NCBI RefSeq assembly: GCF_002150685.1
Contig: NZ_MSSW01000002.1
Span: 62,001-126,000 of the forward strand
From: Algoriphagus antarcticus
GTDB lineage: Bacteria > Bacteroidota > Bacteroidia > Cytophagales > Cyclobacteriaceae
DNA: 64,000 bases
Direction of reading: 5' to 3'
Shown: positions 43,766-52,238 of the stretch, piece by piece
Layout: every line of letters starts with the position of its first letter
Numbering within the stretch: the stretch's first letter is position 1
The notes under the pieces: model-generated
Told to the model about the DNA's origin: nothing
The model's database searches: none
What the model saw: the letters and a program-made list of their open reading frames with translations, nothing else
Position numbers and translations under genes: made by a program

Positions 43766-45136
43766 ATGAAACGAATACTCAGCACTTTATTATTACTTTT
43801 TCTATTCAGTCAAATCCTCCTTGCACAGCAAATCACAGGACCTATTCAAATTCATGAAAATCAACGTTATTTCACTAACGCTGAAGGTGAGCCGTTTTTC
43901 TGGATGGCGGATACCGCATGGGAATTATTCCATCGGTTGGATCTGGAGGAAAGCAAAATTTATCTCGATAAACGCGCGAGCCAAGGATTCAACGTGGTCC
44001 AAGCGGTGGCTTTGTCCGAACTCGATGGCCTCAACGACCCCAACGCAAATGGAGATACCCCTTTTTTGGATGATCAATATTCCAAACCAAATGAAGCCTA
44101 TTGGAAACATGTGGATGCGGTACTCAACCTTGCAAAAGCGCGTAATATTCACATTGCTTTGCTTCCTACTTGGGGTGATAAGCTAAATAAATCTTCTTGG
44201 GGAACAGGGCCTGAGATTTTCAATTCCAAATCGGCATATGACTTTGGCAAATGGATCGGAAAGCGATATTCCAATCAACAAAACATCATCTGGGTTTTGG
44301 GTGGAGATCGAAATCCTCGAAAGGACACAAATGATATAGAAGTGTGGAATCGGATGGCCAAGGGAATTCAAGAAACGCAGATTCCCGCCAACAAGCAATT
44401 GATGACTTTCCACCCTCAGCCCACCGAGCCAGGTGGAAGTTCTAATTGGTTTCACCAGGAATCATGGATGGATTTCAATATGCATCAAACAGGTCACTGT
44501 CCCAATCAGCCCACTTACCAAAAAATCGCTCATGATCTGGCGCTCACTCCAAAAAAGCCAACTGTGGACGGAGAACCCATGTATGAGGAGCATCCAAAAT
44601 GCTTTGATGCCAAAAATCAAGGCTATAGCGAAGCCACCGACATTAGAAAAATCATGTATTGGAATGTATTTGCCGGTGCTGCAGGTCAGACCTATGGGGA
44701 CCATGCTGTATGGCAAATGTATGATTTGGATAAAGCTCCAATAAATGCCCCTCTGAAGCCTTGGAATTTGTCGCTAGATCTGGAAGTTGCTAATCAAGTG
44801 AAGCACTTGAAGAATTTAATTCTTGAATTCCCTTTTTTCACTAGAATTCCAGCTCAGGAACTCATTGCATCTGCTCAAGTAGATGATGAATACTACGTAG
44901 CTGCCACTCGAGACGTGGATGGAAGCTATGCCCTACTCTATTTCCCCGCAGGAAATCAGACAAATCTTAATCTTAGCAATTTGGCAGGAAACTCACTTTT
45001 GGGGGCTTGGTATGATCCGCGGACTGGAGTAAAAATTCCGGTTGGGAAAGTGTCAAAAACGAGTAAAACAACGGTAATTCCTCCAAGTCAAGGAAGAGGG
45101 AATGACTGGGTTTTGATACTGGAATCAGTGGATTAA
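43766..45136 (+). CDS. glycoside hydrolase family 140-like protein
   Basis: 456 aa from the Met at 43766 (MKRILSTLLLLFLFSQILLAQ signal peptide); the frame is open from 43715. A DUF4038/GH140-type TIM barrel follows (FTNAEGEPFFWMADTAWELFHRLDLEESKIYLDKRASQGFNVVQAVAL), with IIWVLGGDRNPRK and KPTVDGEPMYE near the expected active-site strands, then a C-terminal beta-rich domain (YPAGNQTN region, WYDPRTGVKIPVGK). GH140 enzymes act on apiose-containing pectin side chains; family membership does not prove that substrate here. Secreted. Confidence 0.85.
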   Translation: MKRILSTLLLLFLFSQILLAQQITGPIQIHENQRYFTNAEGEPFFWMADTAWELFHRLDLEESKIYLDKRASQGFNVVQAVALSELDGLNDPNANGDTPFLDDQYSKPNEAYWKHVDAVLNLAKARNIHIALLPTWGDKLNKSSWGTGPEIFNSKSAYDFGKWIGKRYSNQQNIIWVLGGDRNPRKDTNDIEVWNRMAKGIQETQIPANKQLMTFHPQPTEPGGSSNWFHQESWMDFNMHQTGHCPNQPTYQKIAHDLALTPKKPTVDGEPMYEEHPKCFDAKNQGYSEATDIRKIMYWNVFAGAAGQTYGDHAVWQMYDLDKAPINAPLKPWNLSLDLEVANQVKHLKNLILEFPFFTRIPAQELIASAQVDDEYYVAATRDVDGSYALLYFPAGNQTNLNLSNLAGNSLLGAWYDPRTGVKIPVGKVSKTSKTTVIPPSQGRGNDWVLILESVD

Positions 45137-45393
45137 TTGCAGGTATAGCTCTGGTAATCATCCATGAACAGCGACCAAAGCTTGCCAGCCTCGTCTCGAT
45201 AAGTGATCGTACCTGTTTTTTTCTGGATCTCGATATTACCACTTGAAATGATGGTACTCCCATCCGGCAAGATAATGGTGCAAGGCCCATTGATCTCATT
45301 GACATCCTGGAGGGTGTCGCAGGCAGAGATCGAAACTGGTATTAAAAGCGATAGCAGTAAATTGAAAATGGAATTTCGAATTGGTTTTTTCAT
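45133..45393 (-). CDS. small putative lipoprotein
   Basis: 86 aa. Signal sequence with lipobox ISAC (Cys25) followed by DTLQDVNEINGPCTIILPDGSTIISSGNIEIQKKTGTITYRDEAGKLW, a small beta-rich domain. It overlaps the GH140 gene tail-to-tail by four bases. Function unknown. An additional Cys pair (Cys38, Cys85) may form a disulfide. Confidence 0.6.
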   Translation of the reverse strand: MKKPIRNSIFNLLLSLLIPVSISACDTLQDVNEINGPCTIILPDGSTIISSGNIEIQKKTGTITYRDEAGKLWSLFMDDYQSYTCN

Positions 45394-45696
45394 TGATTAA
45401 AACAGGGTTCTCAAAAATAACCAACAAAAACCAGAATGAGCGTCTTTGCTTTAAAAAAGGAAACTTGGAAGTTTGATTTTCTTCAGGGACGACCGGGAAT
45501 AAGATTATAGAAGTCTAGATGAAATACTTGAAAGCCCTCCATACCGAGAAGTCTTTTTTATTCCACGGTGGTTTGACTTTCCACCGAAAAACCTATTTTT
45601 AAGCAACCAAACATTTTTTCGATGATCAGCCACTGGCACTTATGCTGCATCAAATCGGAATAAGTTTTTCAAGTACATCAACCTCAACATAACTAA
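45394..45696. other. intergenic, no gene
   Basis: 303 bases, AT-rich, holding a CGGTGG...CCACCG hairpin near 45565-45585 and no credible frame. It may contain the left edge of the restriction island; no direct repeat of the tRNA end is visible here. Confidence 0.4.
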
Positions 45697-47248
45697 ATGT
45701 CTGAAGATCAAAAACGCCAGCTGGAAACACAACTCTGGGGAATAGCAAACTTACTACGGGGCAAAATCTCTGCTGACGATTACCGTGACTACATCCTAGA
45801 ATTTAATTTCTACAAGTACCTCTCAGAAAAACAGTACATCTATGCCAATACCCTTTTGGTAGGGGAAGCGGTGACTGACTTCACTAAACTATAAGACCCC
45901 GAACTCTTGGATGCTATCAAGGAGAATCTTTGGAAACCCTCGGATACTTCCTACCGAGCTCTTTTCCGCACTTGCAGCCAGAGGGAAAGCTGATACAGAA
46001 ACCGAAAGCAACTACATTCTCGAAGACCTTAAAGCAGTCCTGAACCATATCGAGCAAAGTACCATGGGAACAGAATCAAAATAGGACTTCAACGACCTCT
46101 TCGACGATTTAGACCTAAACTCTACCAAAATCGGTAGAACCGTAGGTGCCAGAAACACGGTCATCTCCCAAATCCTTAATTAACTGGACAAGATTGACTT
46201 TAAGCTGGAAGACATCAAATCCGATGTGCTAGGTGATGCCTATGAATACCTGATCGGTAAGTTTGCTGCAGGAGCAGGGAAAACAGCTGGTGAATTCTAC
46301 ACCCCACAACAGGTTTCAAAAATCTTGGCCAAGTTGGTCACCACAGGGAAGGGAAAACTCAAATCCGTCTATGACCCGACTTGTGGGTCTGGCTCTCTCC
46401 TACTCCGAGTAGCCAAAGTCAGTGAATTCTACGGCCAAGAAATGACTCGCACCACTTATAACCTGGCTCGGATGAATATGATCCTACATGGAGTTCACTA
46501 CCGAGAGTTCGATATAAAGCAGGAAGACACGCTGGAAAACCCCATGCACTTGGATCATAGATTCGAAGCCATCGTAGCAAACCCACCTTTTTCTGCACAC
46601 TGGAAAGGAGACGATAATCCATTGTATAGCAATGATCCGCGATTCAGCCAATACGGAAGACTTGCTCCCAAGACCAAAGCAGACTTCGCTTTCATGCAGC
46701 ACATGCTCCATCAACTGGCTGACAATGGCATCATGGCCAGCGTCTTCCCGCATGGGGTACTTTTCCGTGGAGGAGCCGAAGGCATAATCCGCCAATACCT
46801 GATCCAAGAAATGAATGTGCTCGATGCGGTGATCGGTCTTCCAGCAAACATCTTCTATGGCACTACTATCCCCACCTGCATCGTGGTACTGAAGAAATGC
46901 CGTGAGCAAAATGACAATATCGTCTTTATCGATGCCAGTGGAGCAGATCACTTTATTAAGGTGGGGAACCAGAACGAACTACGCGAAGAAGACGTGGAGC
47001 TGATCGTGGAAACCTATCGCAAACGAGAAACTCTGGACAAATACAGCTTTGTCACCACACTGGCAGAAATTGCCGAAAACGACTACAACCTCAATATCCC
47101 TCGCTATGTAGACACCTTCGAAGAGGAAGATGCCATCGATCTTGATGAAGTAGCCGAAGAACTGGTACAGCTGGACTCAGAACTGAAATCCAACGAAGTG
47201 TCGCTGATCGGATTCTGCAAGGAACTGGGAATCAAAACTCCTTTTTGA
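45697..47248 (+). pseudogene. hsdM: type I restriction-modification DNA methyltransferase, disrupted
   Basis: The N-terminal 65 codons (MSEDQKRQLETQLWGIANLLRG) match HsdM and stop at TAA 45892-45894. Recognisable HsdM sequence continues across further frames: EAIKE/ENL at 45900-45930, then one frameshift near 45930, another near 45955, then ELFSALAARGKADTET...TMGTESK up to TAG at 46082-46084 and FNDLFDDLDL...VISQILN up to TAA at 46181-46183, after which 340 codons remain open to 47248. That tail retains the SAM loop YDPTCGSGSLLLR and the N6-adenine motif NPPF (VANPPFSAHW). With at least three stops and two frameshifts the gene cannot make a full-length methyltransferase. Confidence 0.9.
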
Positions 47249-48170
47249 TGATGAGAGAAAAAAGAAACATGCCGAAGTTGAGGTTTCCTGAATTTATTCA
47301 AGAATGGAAAACTTCAAAGATTGGAGAGCAATTCCAACTAGTTTCAGGTCAACACTTAAATCCTGATCAATACTCGAATATTAAGGAAAGCGATGCATCA
47401 ACCCCTTACTTCACAGGCCCTTCAGACTTTACTACTGATCAAGACTTACTTACCAAATGGAGTATTAAACAAACCCGAAGTTCCCTCAATGGAGATCTTT
47501 TATTCACTGTTAAAGGCAGTGGTGTAGGATCAATGATGATTCAAAGTTTTCCGGAAGTTTCTATTGGAAGACAACTAATGGCTCTAAGAACATCAAAAGG
47601 AAACACCTTTTTTCTCTTTCAAAGGCTGCATGCCCTCAGAAATTACTATGTAGCTCTTGCAAGCGGAAATATGATCCCTGGCTTGACAAGGGGTGATATA
47701 ATTTCAACAAAACTTAATTTCCCCACTCTCCCCGAACAGCAAAAGATCGCCACATTTCTGACAGCTGTGGATAGAAGGATTGCCTTGCTGAAGCAGAAAA
47801 AGGAGAAGTTAGAAGCCTACAAGAAGGGAGTGATGCAGCAGCTTTTCTCCCGCCAAATCCGCTTCAAACAAGACGATTGATCGGTATTCCCGGACTGGAA
47901 AGAGAAGAAGTTGGGGGAGGTGGCGAAGGTTTTCTCAGGAGGAACTCCCTCGTCTTCCAATCCCAAATTCTACGGTGGAGACATTCCCTTTATCCGATCT
48001 GGAGAAATAAACTCAAGCGAAACTGAACTCTTCCTCAAAGATGAAGGATTGAATAACTCCTCGGCAAAATTGGTGGAAAAAGGTGACTTACTTCTTGCAA
48101 TATATGGAGCAACGAGCGGAGAAGTTGGAGTTTCAAGAATTAAAGGTGCCATCAATCAAGCCATCCTGAA
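47248..48170 (+). pseudogene. hsdS: type I restriction specificity subunit, interrupted and 3'-truncated
   Basis: The first 210 codons encode target-recognition domain 1 (MREKRNMPKLRFPEF...) and the central conserved helix (LPEQQKIATFLTAVDRRIALLKQKKEKLEAYKKGVMQQLFSRQIRF). A TGA at 47878-47880 then replaces the expected Gly codon of the linker; the frame continues unbroken as SVFPDWKEKKLGEV, the usual start of domain 2. Domain 2 runs about 90 codons, to GAINQAIL (about 48167), then switches abruptly to HsdR sequence. HsdS is normally about 400 aa. The ATG overlaps the hsdM stop (TGATG). Confidence 0.88.
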
Positions 48171-48663
48171 CGATGTAGATTTTGAGCTGGAGCTCATCCA
48201 TCGTGACGACATTAATGTCACCTACATTCTGAAACTTCTGGCAAAGCTGAAAGACGCTGCTCCAGCAGATCGGGAGAAGCAGAAAAAAGCAATTGTGGAA
48301 CTCATTGTCGGAGAGTCCCAGCTCAGAAGCAAGCGGGAGCTGATCGAGAAGTTCATCAATCAGACCCTTCCTGTGATCGAAGATTCAGAAGACATCCCAG
48401 AGGAATTCTTGAACTTCTGGACCAAGGAACGCGTGGATGCCATCAAAAATCTGAGTGAGGAAGAATCACTGGATGCGGAAAAGTTGGAGCAGGTGATCGG
48501 TGACTTCATATACACCGAAAAGGAACCACTTCGAGATGATATTATCGGAATGATGACGAAGAGGCCATCGCTTAGGGATCGTAAATCAATTGCTGAACGC
48601 GTGAAGACCAAAATCATGGACTTTGTGGAGACTTTTATTAATGGGATATCGGCAGCGGCGTAA
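48171..48663 (+). pseudogene. hsdR: C-terminal fragment of type I restriction endonuclease HsdR, fused to hsdS
   Basis: Residues NDVDFELELIHRDDINVTYILKLLAKLKDAAPADREKQKKAI through RSKRELIEKFINQTLPVIEDSEDIPEEF and FVETFINGISAAA match the C-terminal helical region of EcoR124-type HsdR. The junction (about 48165-48175) is in frame with hsdS domain 2 but lacks the roughly 850 residues of the nuclease and helicase domains, so a deletion joining hsdS to the end of hsdR is the likely cause. Confidence 0.85.
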
Positions 48664-48672
48664 GTTTAAAAA

Positions 48673-48790
48673 CAAAAAAGCTCAATAGTTACCTATGAAG
48701 CTTTTGCTATGTAACCCCGTCAGGATTCATACCTATAACGATAAGTAGCGCGGATTGAAAACCTCCCAAACTGGAAAAGACCTGAAAAAG
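48673..48790 (-). repeat. degraded tRNA-Arg 3'-half copy with terminator (distal)
   Basis: Plus-strand CGTCAGGATTCA (48718) and ATTGAAAACCTCCCAAACTG match the T-arm and anticodon-stem region of the tRNA at 48921. A hairpin-like stretch (AAAAGCTC...GAAGCTTTT) precedes it as a decayed terminator. The T-loop region carries an inserted TAACGATAAGTAGCGCGGA. Confidence 0.6.
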
Positions 48791-48792
48791 AA

Positions 48793-48890
48793 TAAGCTCA
48801 CCCATGGAACTGGGCTTTGTCTATTCGTCAAGATTCATCCCGATTGCTATCGCGGATTGAAACCTCCTAAGCTGCAAAAGTCCTAAAAAA
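48793..48890 (-). repeat. degraded tRNA-Arg 3'-half copy with terminator (proximal)
   Basis: CGTCAAGATTCA at 48826-48837 is identical to 48927-48938 in the intact tRNA, and ATTGAAACCTCCTAAGCT to the following part; a small hairpin-forming insert (CCGATTGCTATCG) sits in the T loop. AAGCTCACCCATGGAACTGGGCTTT before it resembles the terminator of the intact gene. Confidence 0.65.
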
Positions 48891-48892
48891 GG

Positions 48893-48919
48893 AAAAGCTC
48901 AGCATAAATGCTGAGCTTT
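48893..48919 (-). terminator. terminator of tRNA-Arg
   Basis: Perfect hairpin AAAGCTCAGCAT / ATGCTGAGCTTT directly after the tRNA 3' end, read on the minus strand into a T-rich stretch. Confidence 0.75.
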
Positions 48920-48920
48920 G

Positions 48921-48994
48921 TGACCTCGTCAAGATTCAAACTTGAAACCTCCTGAGCCGTAATCAGGTGCTCTATTCAGTTGAGCTACGAAGCC
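48921..48994 (-). tRNA. tRNA-Arg (anticodon ACG)
   Basis: 74 bases, complete cloverleaf: acceptor GGCTTCG/CGAGGTC (7 bp with G-U), D arm GCTC/GAGC, anticodon stem CCTGA/TCAGG with loop TTACGGC (anticodon ACG), five-base variable loop, T arm TCAAG/CTTGA with TTTGAAT, discriminator A. The CCA end is not encoded. The loop sequence TTTGAAT instead of TTCGAAT is unusual. Two degraded copies of its 3' half follow. Confidence 0.93.
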
Positions 48995-49005
48995 GAATTG
49001 GAATG

Positions 49006-49036
49006 CAAAGGTATTTAAAATTCGATTTTATCCAAA
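49006..49036 (-). promoter_or_regulatory. tRNA-Arg promoter
   Basis: -33 TTTG (plus CAAA 49033-49036), spacer 19, -7 TACCTTTG (plus CAAAGGTA 49006-49013). Start near 49003, a few bases before the mature tRNA, so the gene is probably expressed. Confidence 0.75.
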
Positions 49037-49172
49037 TTCTCCTGCATAAGAAATTTACAATTTTATAGGTTGACCAACGTTCCACCTTAAGAATAATTAA
49101 GATCAAAAAAAGGGTAAATCCTCTGGGATTTCCTATTTTTGCCCGCATTGAATGCATTATAAGTAAACCAAT

Positions 49173-49931
49173 TTGATGAAAAAATTATACACCTTCCTAC
49201 TAGCCTTTGCTTTGATTCAAACAGCTTTCGCTCAGGACACCCAGGAAATTACAAAAAAGTCAAAGACTCCCATCGGAGGAAGACCTAACATCCCAAGTGA
49301 TTTGAAGTTTGAATTCGGCTTTAATCAGCTTAACAACAAGTCAGAAGATTTGAGCATGAATTTCTTTGGCTCACGTACATTCAATGTTTACTATCAATAT
49401 CCTGTTTCCATTTTTGGTGATGCTTCTGGATTTACCATGGACATTGGTATTGGTGTAGGAACTGACAAATATGCATTCAAGGATGATCAGACATTGTATA
49501 ACAATCCTGCAGTGGGGCCAGAATCCAGCTTACTGAGAGACATTACAGATGTATTGGGAGATAATATCACAATCAAGAAGAATGTAGTGGCTGCTAATTA
49601 TTTTGATATTCCGCTGGATTTCACTTACCACTTCAACAAGACAAACTATACTAAAGGTTTTCAAGTAAGTGTCGGTGGAAAATTCGGATACTTATATGAA
49701 TCACATACTAAAGTGAGATATGAGGAATCTAATGATCTCAAAAGACAAATTAAAGATTCTCAGAATTACGGTTTTGAAAAATTCAGATATGGTTTATCTG
49801 TGAAAGCAGGATCTCCCGGTTTTTATGCTTGGAGTTATTTTGGTTTGAATCAAGTCTTTCAAAAAGGTATGGGTCCAAATGGTACTGAAGCAACTCAAAT
49901 CAACTTTGGTATTGCTGTAAACGTTTTCTAA
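49173..49931 (+). CDS. outer-membrane beta-barrel protein (PorT-like)
   Basis: 252 aa. Signal peptide (1-20, IQTAFAQ), then beta strands with alternating hydrophobic residues and aromatic girdle (MNFFGSRTFNVYYQYPVSIFG, NYFDIPLDFTYHFNKTNY, FRYGLSVKAGSPGFYAWSYFGLNQVF), ending in the typical terminal strand (INFGIAVNVF). Matches the outer-membrane beta-barrel class abundant in Bacteroidota; ligand unknown. TATTTTTG at 49134 may be its -7 box. Confidence 0.82.
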   Translation: MMKKLYTFLLAFALIQTAFAQDTQEITKKSKTPIGGRPNIPSDLKFEFGFNQLNNKSEDLSMNFFGSRTFNVYYQYPVSIFGDASGFTMDIGIGVGTDKYAFKDDQTLYNNPAVGPESSLLRDITDVLGDNITIKKNVVAANYFDIPLDFTYHFNKTNYTKGFQVSVGGKFGYLYESHTKVRYEESNDLKRQIKDSQNYGFEKFRYGLSVKAGSPGFYAWSYFGLNQVFQKGMGPNGTEATQINFGIAVNVF

Positions 49932-49955
49932 GGAAACATTCTTAAAAGAAATTTT

Positions 49956-49987
49956 AAACCGGGCAGATCAAATGTCCGGTTTTTTTT
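49956..49987 (+). terminator. terminator after outer-membrane protein
   Basis: AAACCGGGCA and TGTCCGGTTT pair around a short loop, followed by eight T's; the run overlaps the end of the convergent membrane protein gene. Confidence 0.8.
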
Positions 49988-50606
49988 ATGCCCATATCCA
50001 GCTAAAGCCGACATAGCAGAGAACAAACCCAAAGAGCAAACCGACATAAATTTCGATAGGCTTGTGCGCTTCTAGGTACAACCTCACACTTCCCACCAAT
50101 CCTGTCAACACTAAGGAAGCCAATAAGGAATACAGAGGCTTAAACGTAGGGAATTTGAGTCCAAGTACCACAACAGCTGCAATCAATCCACCCATCCCAA
50201 TCATATGTGCGGACATTTTCCAAAAAAAAGTAACTATCGTCAACACGACTATGGCCAACGTAATTATCCCCAAGACTTGCCATAGTATCGGGTCAAATTG
50301 TCTTTGTTGATATAAAAGATATACTGTGAGAATGTAATAAATACTAGTTACCGTGAAAGGAACAGCTCTATCCTTCAACTCAGCCATGTGAATACTTTTC
50401 AGTGTCCCACTTAATCGCAATCCGAAAATTGTGATCATCGGGATAACTAAGGTGGACAAAGCTATGAGATAGAATAATCGTTTTTTGAAAGAGTCTGGGA
50501 TACTGGTTGCCTCAGGCACCACAAATAAAGCCAAGCCAAAGACTAAACTTGGAATAACCAAAGGCTGTAATACGACCGAAATAATCAATGAAAAAATTCT
50601 ACGCAC
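49986..50606 (-). CDS. multi-pass membrane protein, PAP2-like
   Basis: 206 aa, six membrane segments. The start is GTG at 50606, overlapping the rpoN stop (TAGTG). SAHMIGMGGLIAAVVVLGL near residue 125 resembles the distal half of PAP2-type phosphatases, but the catalytic KxxxxxxRP motif is not seen, so the activity is uncertain. Cotranscribed with rpoN by overlap. Confidence 0.65.
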   Translation of the reverse strand: MRRIFSLIISVVLQPLVIPSLVFGLALFVVPEATSIPDSFKKRLFYLIALSTLVIPMITIFGLRLSGTLKSIHMAELKDRAVPFTVTSIYYILTVYLLYQQRQFDPILWQVLGIITLAIVVLTIVTFFWKMSAHMIGMGGLIAAVVVLGLKFPTFKPLYSLLASLVLTGLVGSVRLYLEAHKPIEIYVGLLFGFVLCYVGFSWIWA

Positions 50607-52060
50607 TACAATTCCTTTCTTAGTCTGGCAACTGGTATTTGAAGCTGTTCGCGATATTTCGCCACAGTCCTTCTAGCGATATTGTACCCCTTCCCATTTA
50701 GCATTTTGACAAGTTTATCGTCAGAAAGTGGCTTCTTTTTATCCTCAACGTCCACCATGCTTTGTAGTACAGATTTCACTTCTCTGTTACTCACATCTTC
50801 ACCACTATCTGTAGCTATACCTTCAGAGAAGAAATATTTCAATGGATAAACACCAAATTCTGTCTGGATAGCTTTACTATTTGCAACCCTGGATACTGTG
50901 GAGATATCCATATCAATTCTCTCAGCAATATCTTTCAATATCATCGGACGAAGATTGGTCTCATCCCCATCTATGAAAAATTCCTTTTGATACTGAAGAA
51001 TCGCTTCCATAGTTCTCAAAAGTGTATTCTGCCGTTGCTTGATCGCATCAATAAACCACTTAGCGGCATCCAACTTTTGCTTCACGAAAGTAACCGTCTC
51101 CTTTAGCTTCTTATCTTTTTTATCGCTTTTATCATATGCATCAAACATCTCAGAGTAGGATCTTGAGATTCTCAGTTCTGGTGCATTTTTAGAGTTTAGA
51201 CTGATTTCAAATTTGCCAGCAGTACTGGTAAGCATGAAATCAGGGATAATGTATTGCGTTCTCACCAAGCCATCAGCTACTCCTCCCGGTTTTGGATTGA
51301 GTTTCGTAATCAGATTAACAGCATCCTTAGTCTCCTCATCATTAAGATCACAGCGCTTCTGAATCTTGGAGTAATGCTTTTTGGTGAATTCATCGAAGCA
51401 ACCATGAATTATCCTCAGCGCATTTATGACGATGGGATCTTCGGGATGTTCCTTACGCTCAAGCTGTATCGTAAGACACTCCTGAAGGTTTCTGGAAGCA
51501 ATACCTGCCGGATCAAAATTTTGAATTTTTCTCAAAATTTCCTCCAATTCGTCCACATCAGTTTCTATATTTTGGCTAAAAGCCAAGTCATTAATAATAG
51601 CCTCCAGGTCTCTACGGATATAGCCATCATTCTCGATACTTCCGATCAGCTGCTCGCCTATAATCTTTTTTCTTTCATCAAGTCTGAGGAAATTCAACTG
51701 GGAGACTAGCTGCTCATGCAGAGATGATTGACTGGAAATCGGTATTTCCCGATCTTCCTCATCTGCATTGTAATTACCATCGCCTTGCATTTTGTAACCA
51801 CCATACTCATCATCCAGGTAGTCATCGATATTTACATCACGATCATCCTGAGGAGACTCCTCTTCGTAATTATCGTCAAAGTTGTCATCCTCACTTTCTT
51901 TTTCTTCTGTTTTTCCTTCTTCCAGCGCTGGATTAATCTCGAGTTCCTCTTCTATTCGAGTATCTAATTCGGCCGTCGGTACCTGTAGCAATTTGATAAA
52001 TTGTATCTGCTGAGGTGAAAGCTTCTGTGAAAGTGATTGGCTAAGATTTAACTTTTGCAT
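50606..52060 (-). CDS. rpoN: RNA polymerase sigma-54 factor
   Basis: 484 aa. The N-terminal activator-interaction region is Gln-rich (LNLSQSLSQKLSPQQIQFIKLLQ), followed by an acidic region (about 50-110), the core-binding domain (LQECLTIQLERKEHPEDP), the helix-turn-helix, and the RpoN box ARRTVAKYREQLQIP near the C-terminus. Directs transcription from -24/-12 promoters together with bEBP activators, none of which is in this window. Confidence 0.95.
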   Translation of the reverse strand: MQKLNLSQSLSQKLSPQQIQFIKLLQVPTAELDTRIEEELEINPALEEGKTEEKESEDDNFDDNYEEESPQDDRDVNIDDYLDDEYGGYKMQGDGNYNADEEDREIPISSQSSLHEQLVSQLNFLRLDERKKIIGEQLIGSIENDGYIRRDLEAIINDLAFSQNIETDVDELEEILRKIQNFDPAGIASRNLQECLTIQLERKEHPEDPIVINALRIIHGCFDEFTKKHYSKIQKRCDLNDEETKDAVNLITKLNPKPGGVADGLVRTQYIIPDFMLTSTAGKFEISLNSKNAPELRISRSYSEMFDAYDKSDKKDKKLKETVTFVKQKLDAAKWFIDAIKQRQNTLLRTMEAILQYQKEFFIDGDETNLRPMILKDIAERIDMDISTVSRVANSKAIQTEFGVYPLKYFFSEGIATDSGEDVSNREVKSVLQSMVDVEDKKKPLSDDKLVKMLNGKGYNIARRTVAKYREQLQIPVARLRKEL

Positions 52061-52238
52061 TCAATATTGGGTAAAACCTGCTGTTTGGGTTCAAAAAAGG
52101 CCTTTTCACTAGAAAAATCCCTTGTGCCAAAGTTATGAAAAACGAGCAATTTTTTGATATAAAGCTTATTTAATCGTTTTTTTGCATTCCTTTAAAATAT
52201 TCACAGACTTAAAAAATCCTGCATTAACAAATCACCAA

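Noticed and set aside
46226-47248. Short functional methyltransferase of 340 aa
   Set aside because: The start is an internal GTG inside HsdM; the upstream helical domain needed for subunit contact is broken by stops.
47911-48663. Independent 250-aa gene
   Set aside because: Its start is an internal TTG of the HsdS domain 2; the frame is the continuation of hsdS after a stop, ending in an HsdR fragment.
48700-48890. GGTTTCAATCC-like sequence (minus strand) resembling a CRISPR repeat
   Set aside because: Only two to three unequal copies, no regular spacers and no cas genes; it aligns to the T-arm region of the neighbouring tRNA instead.
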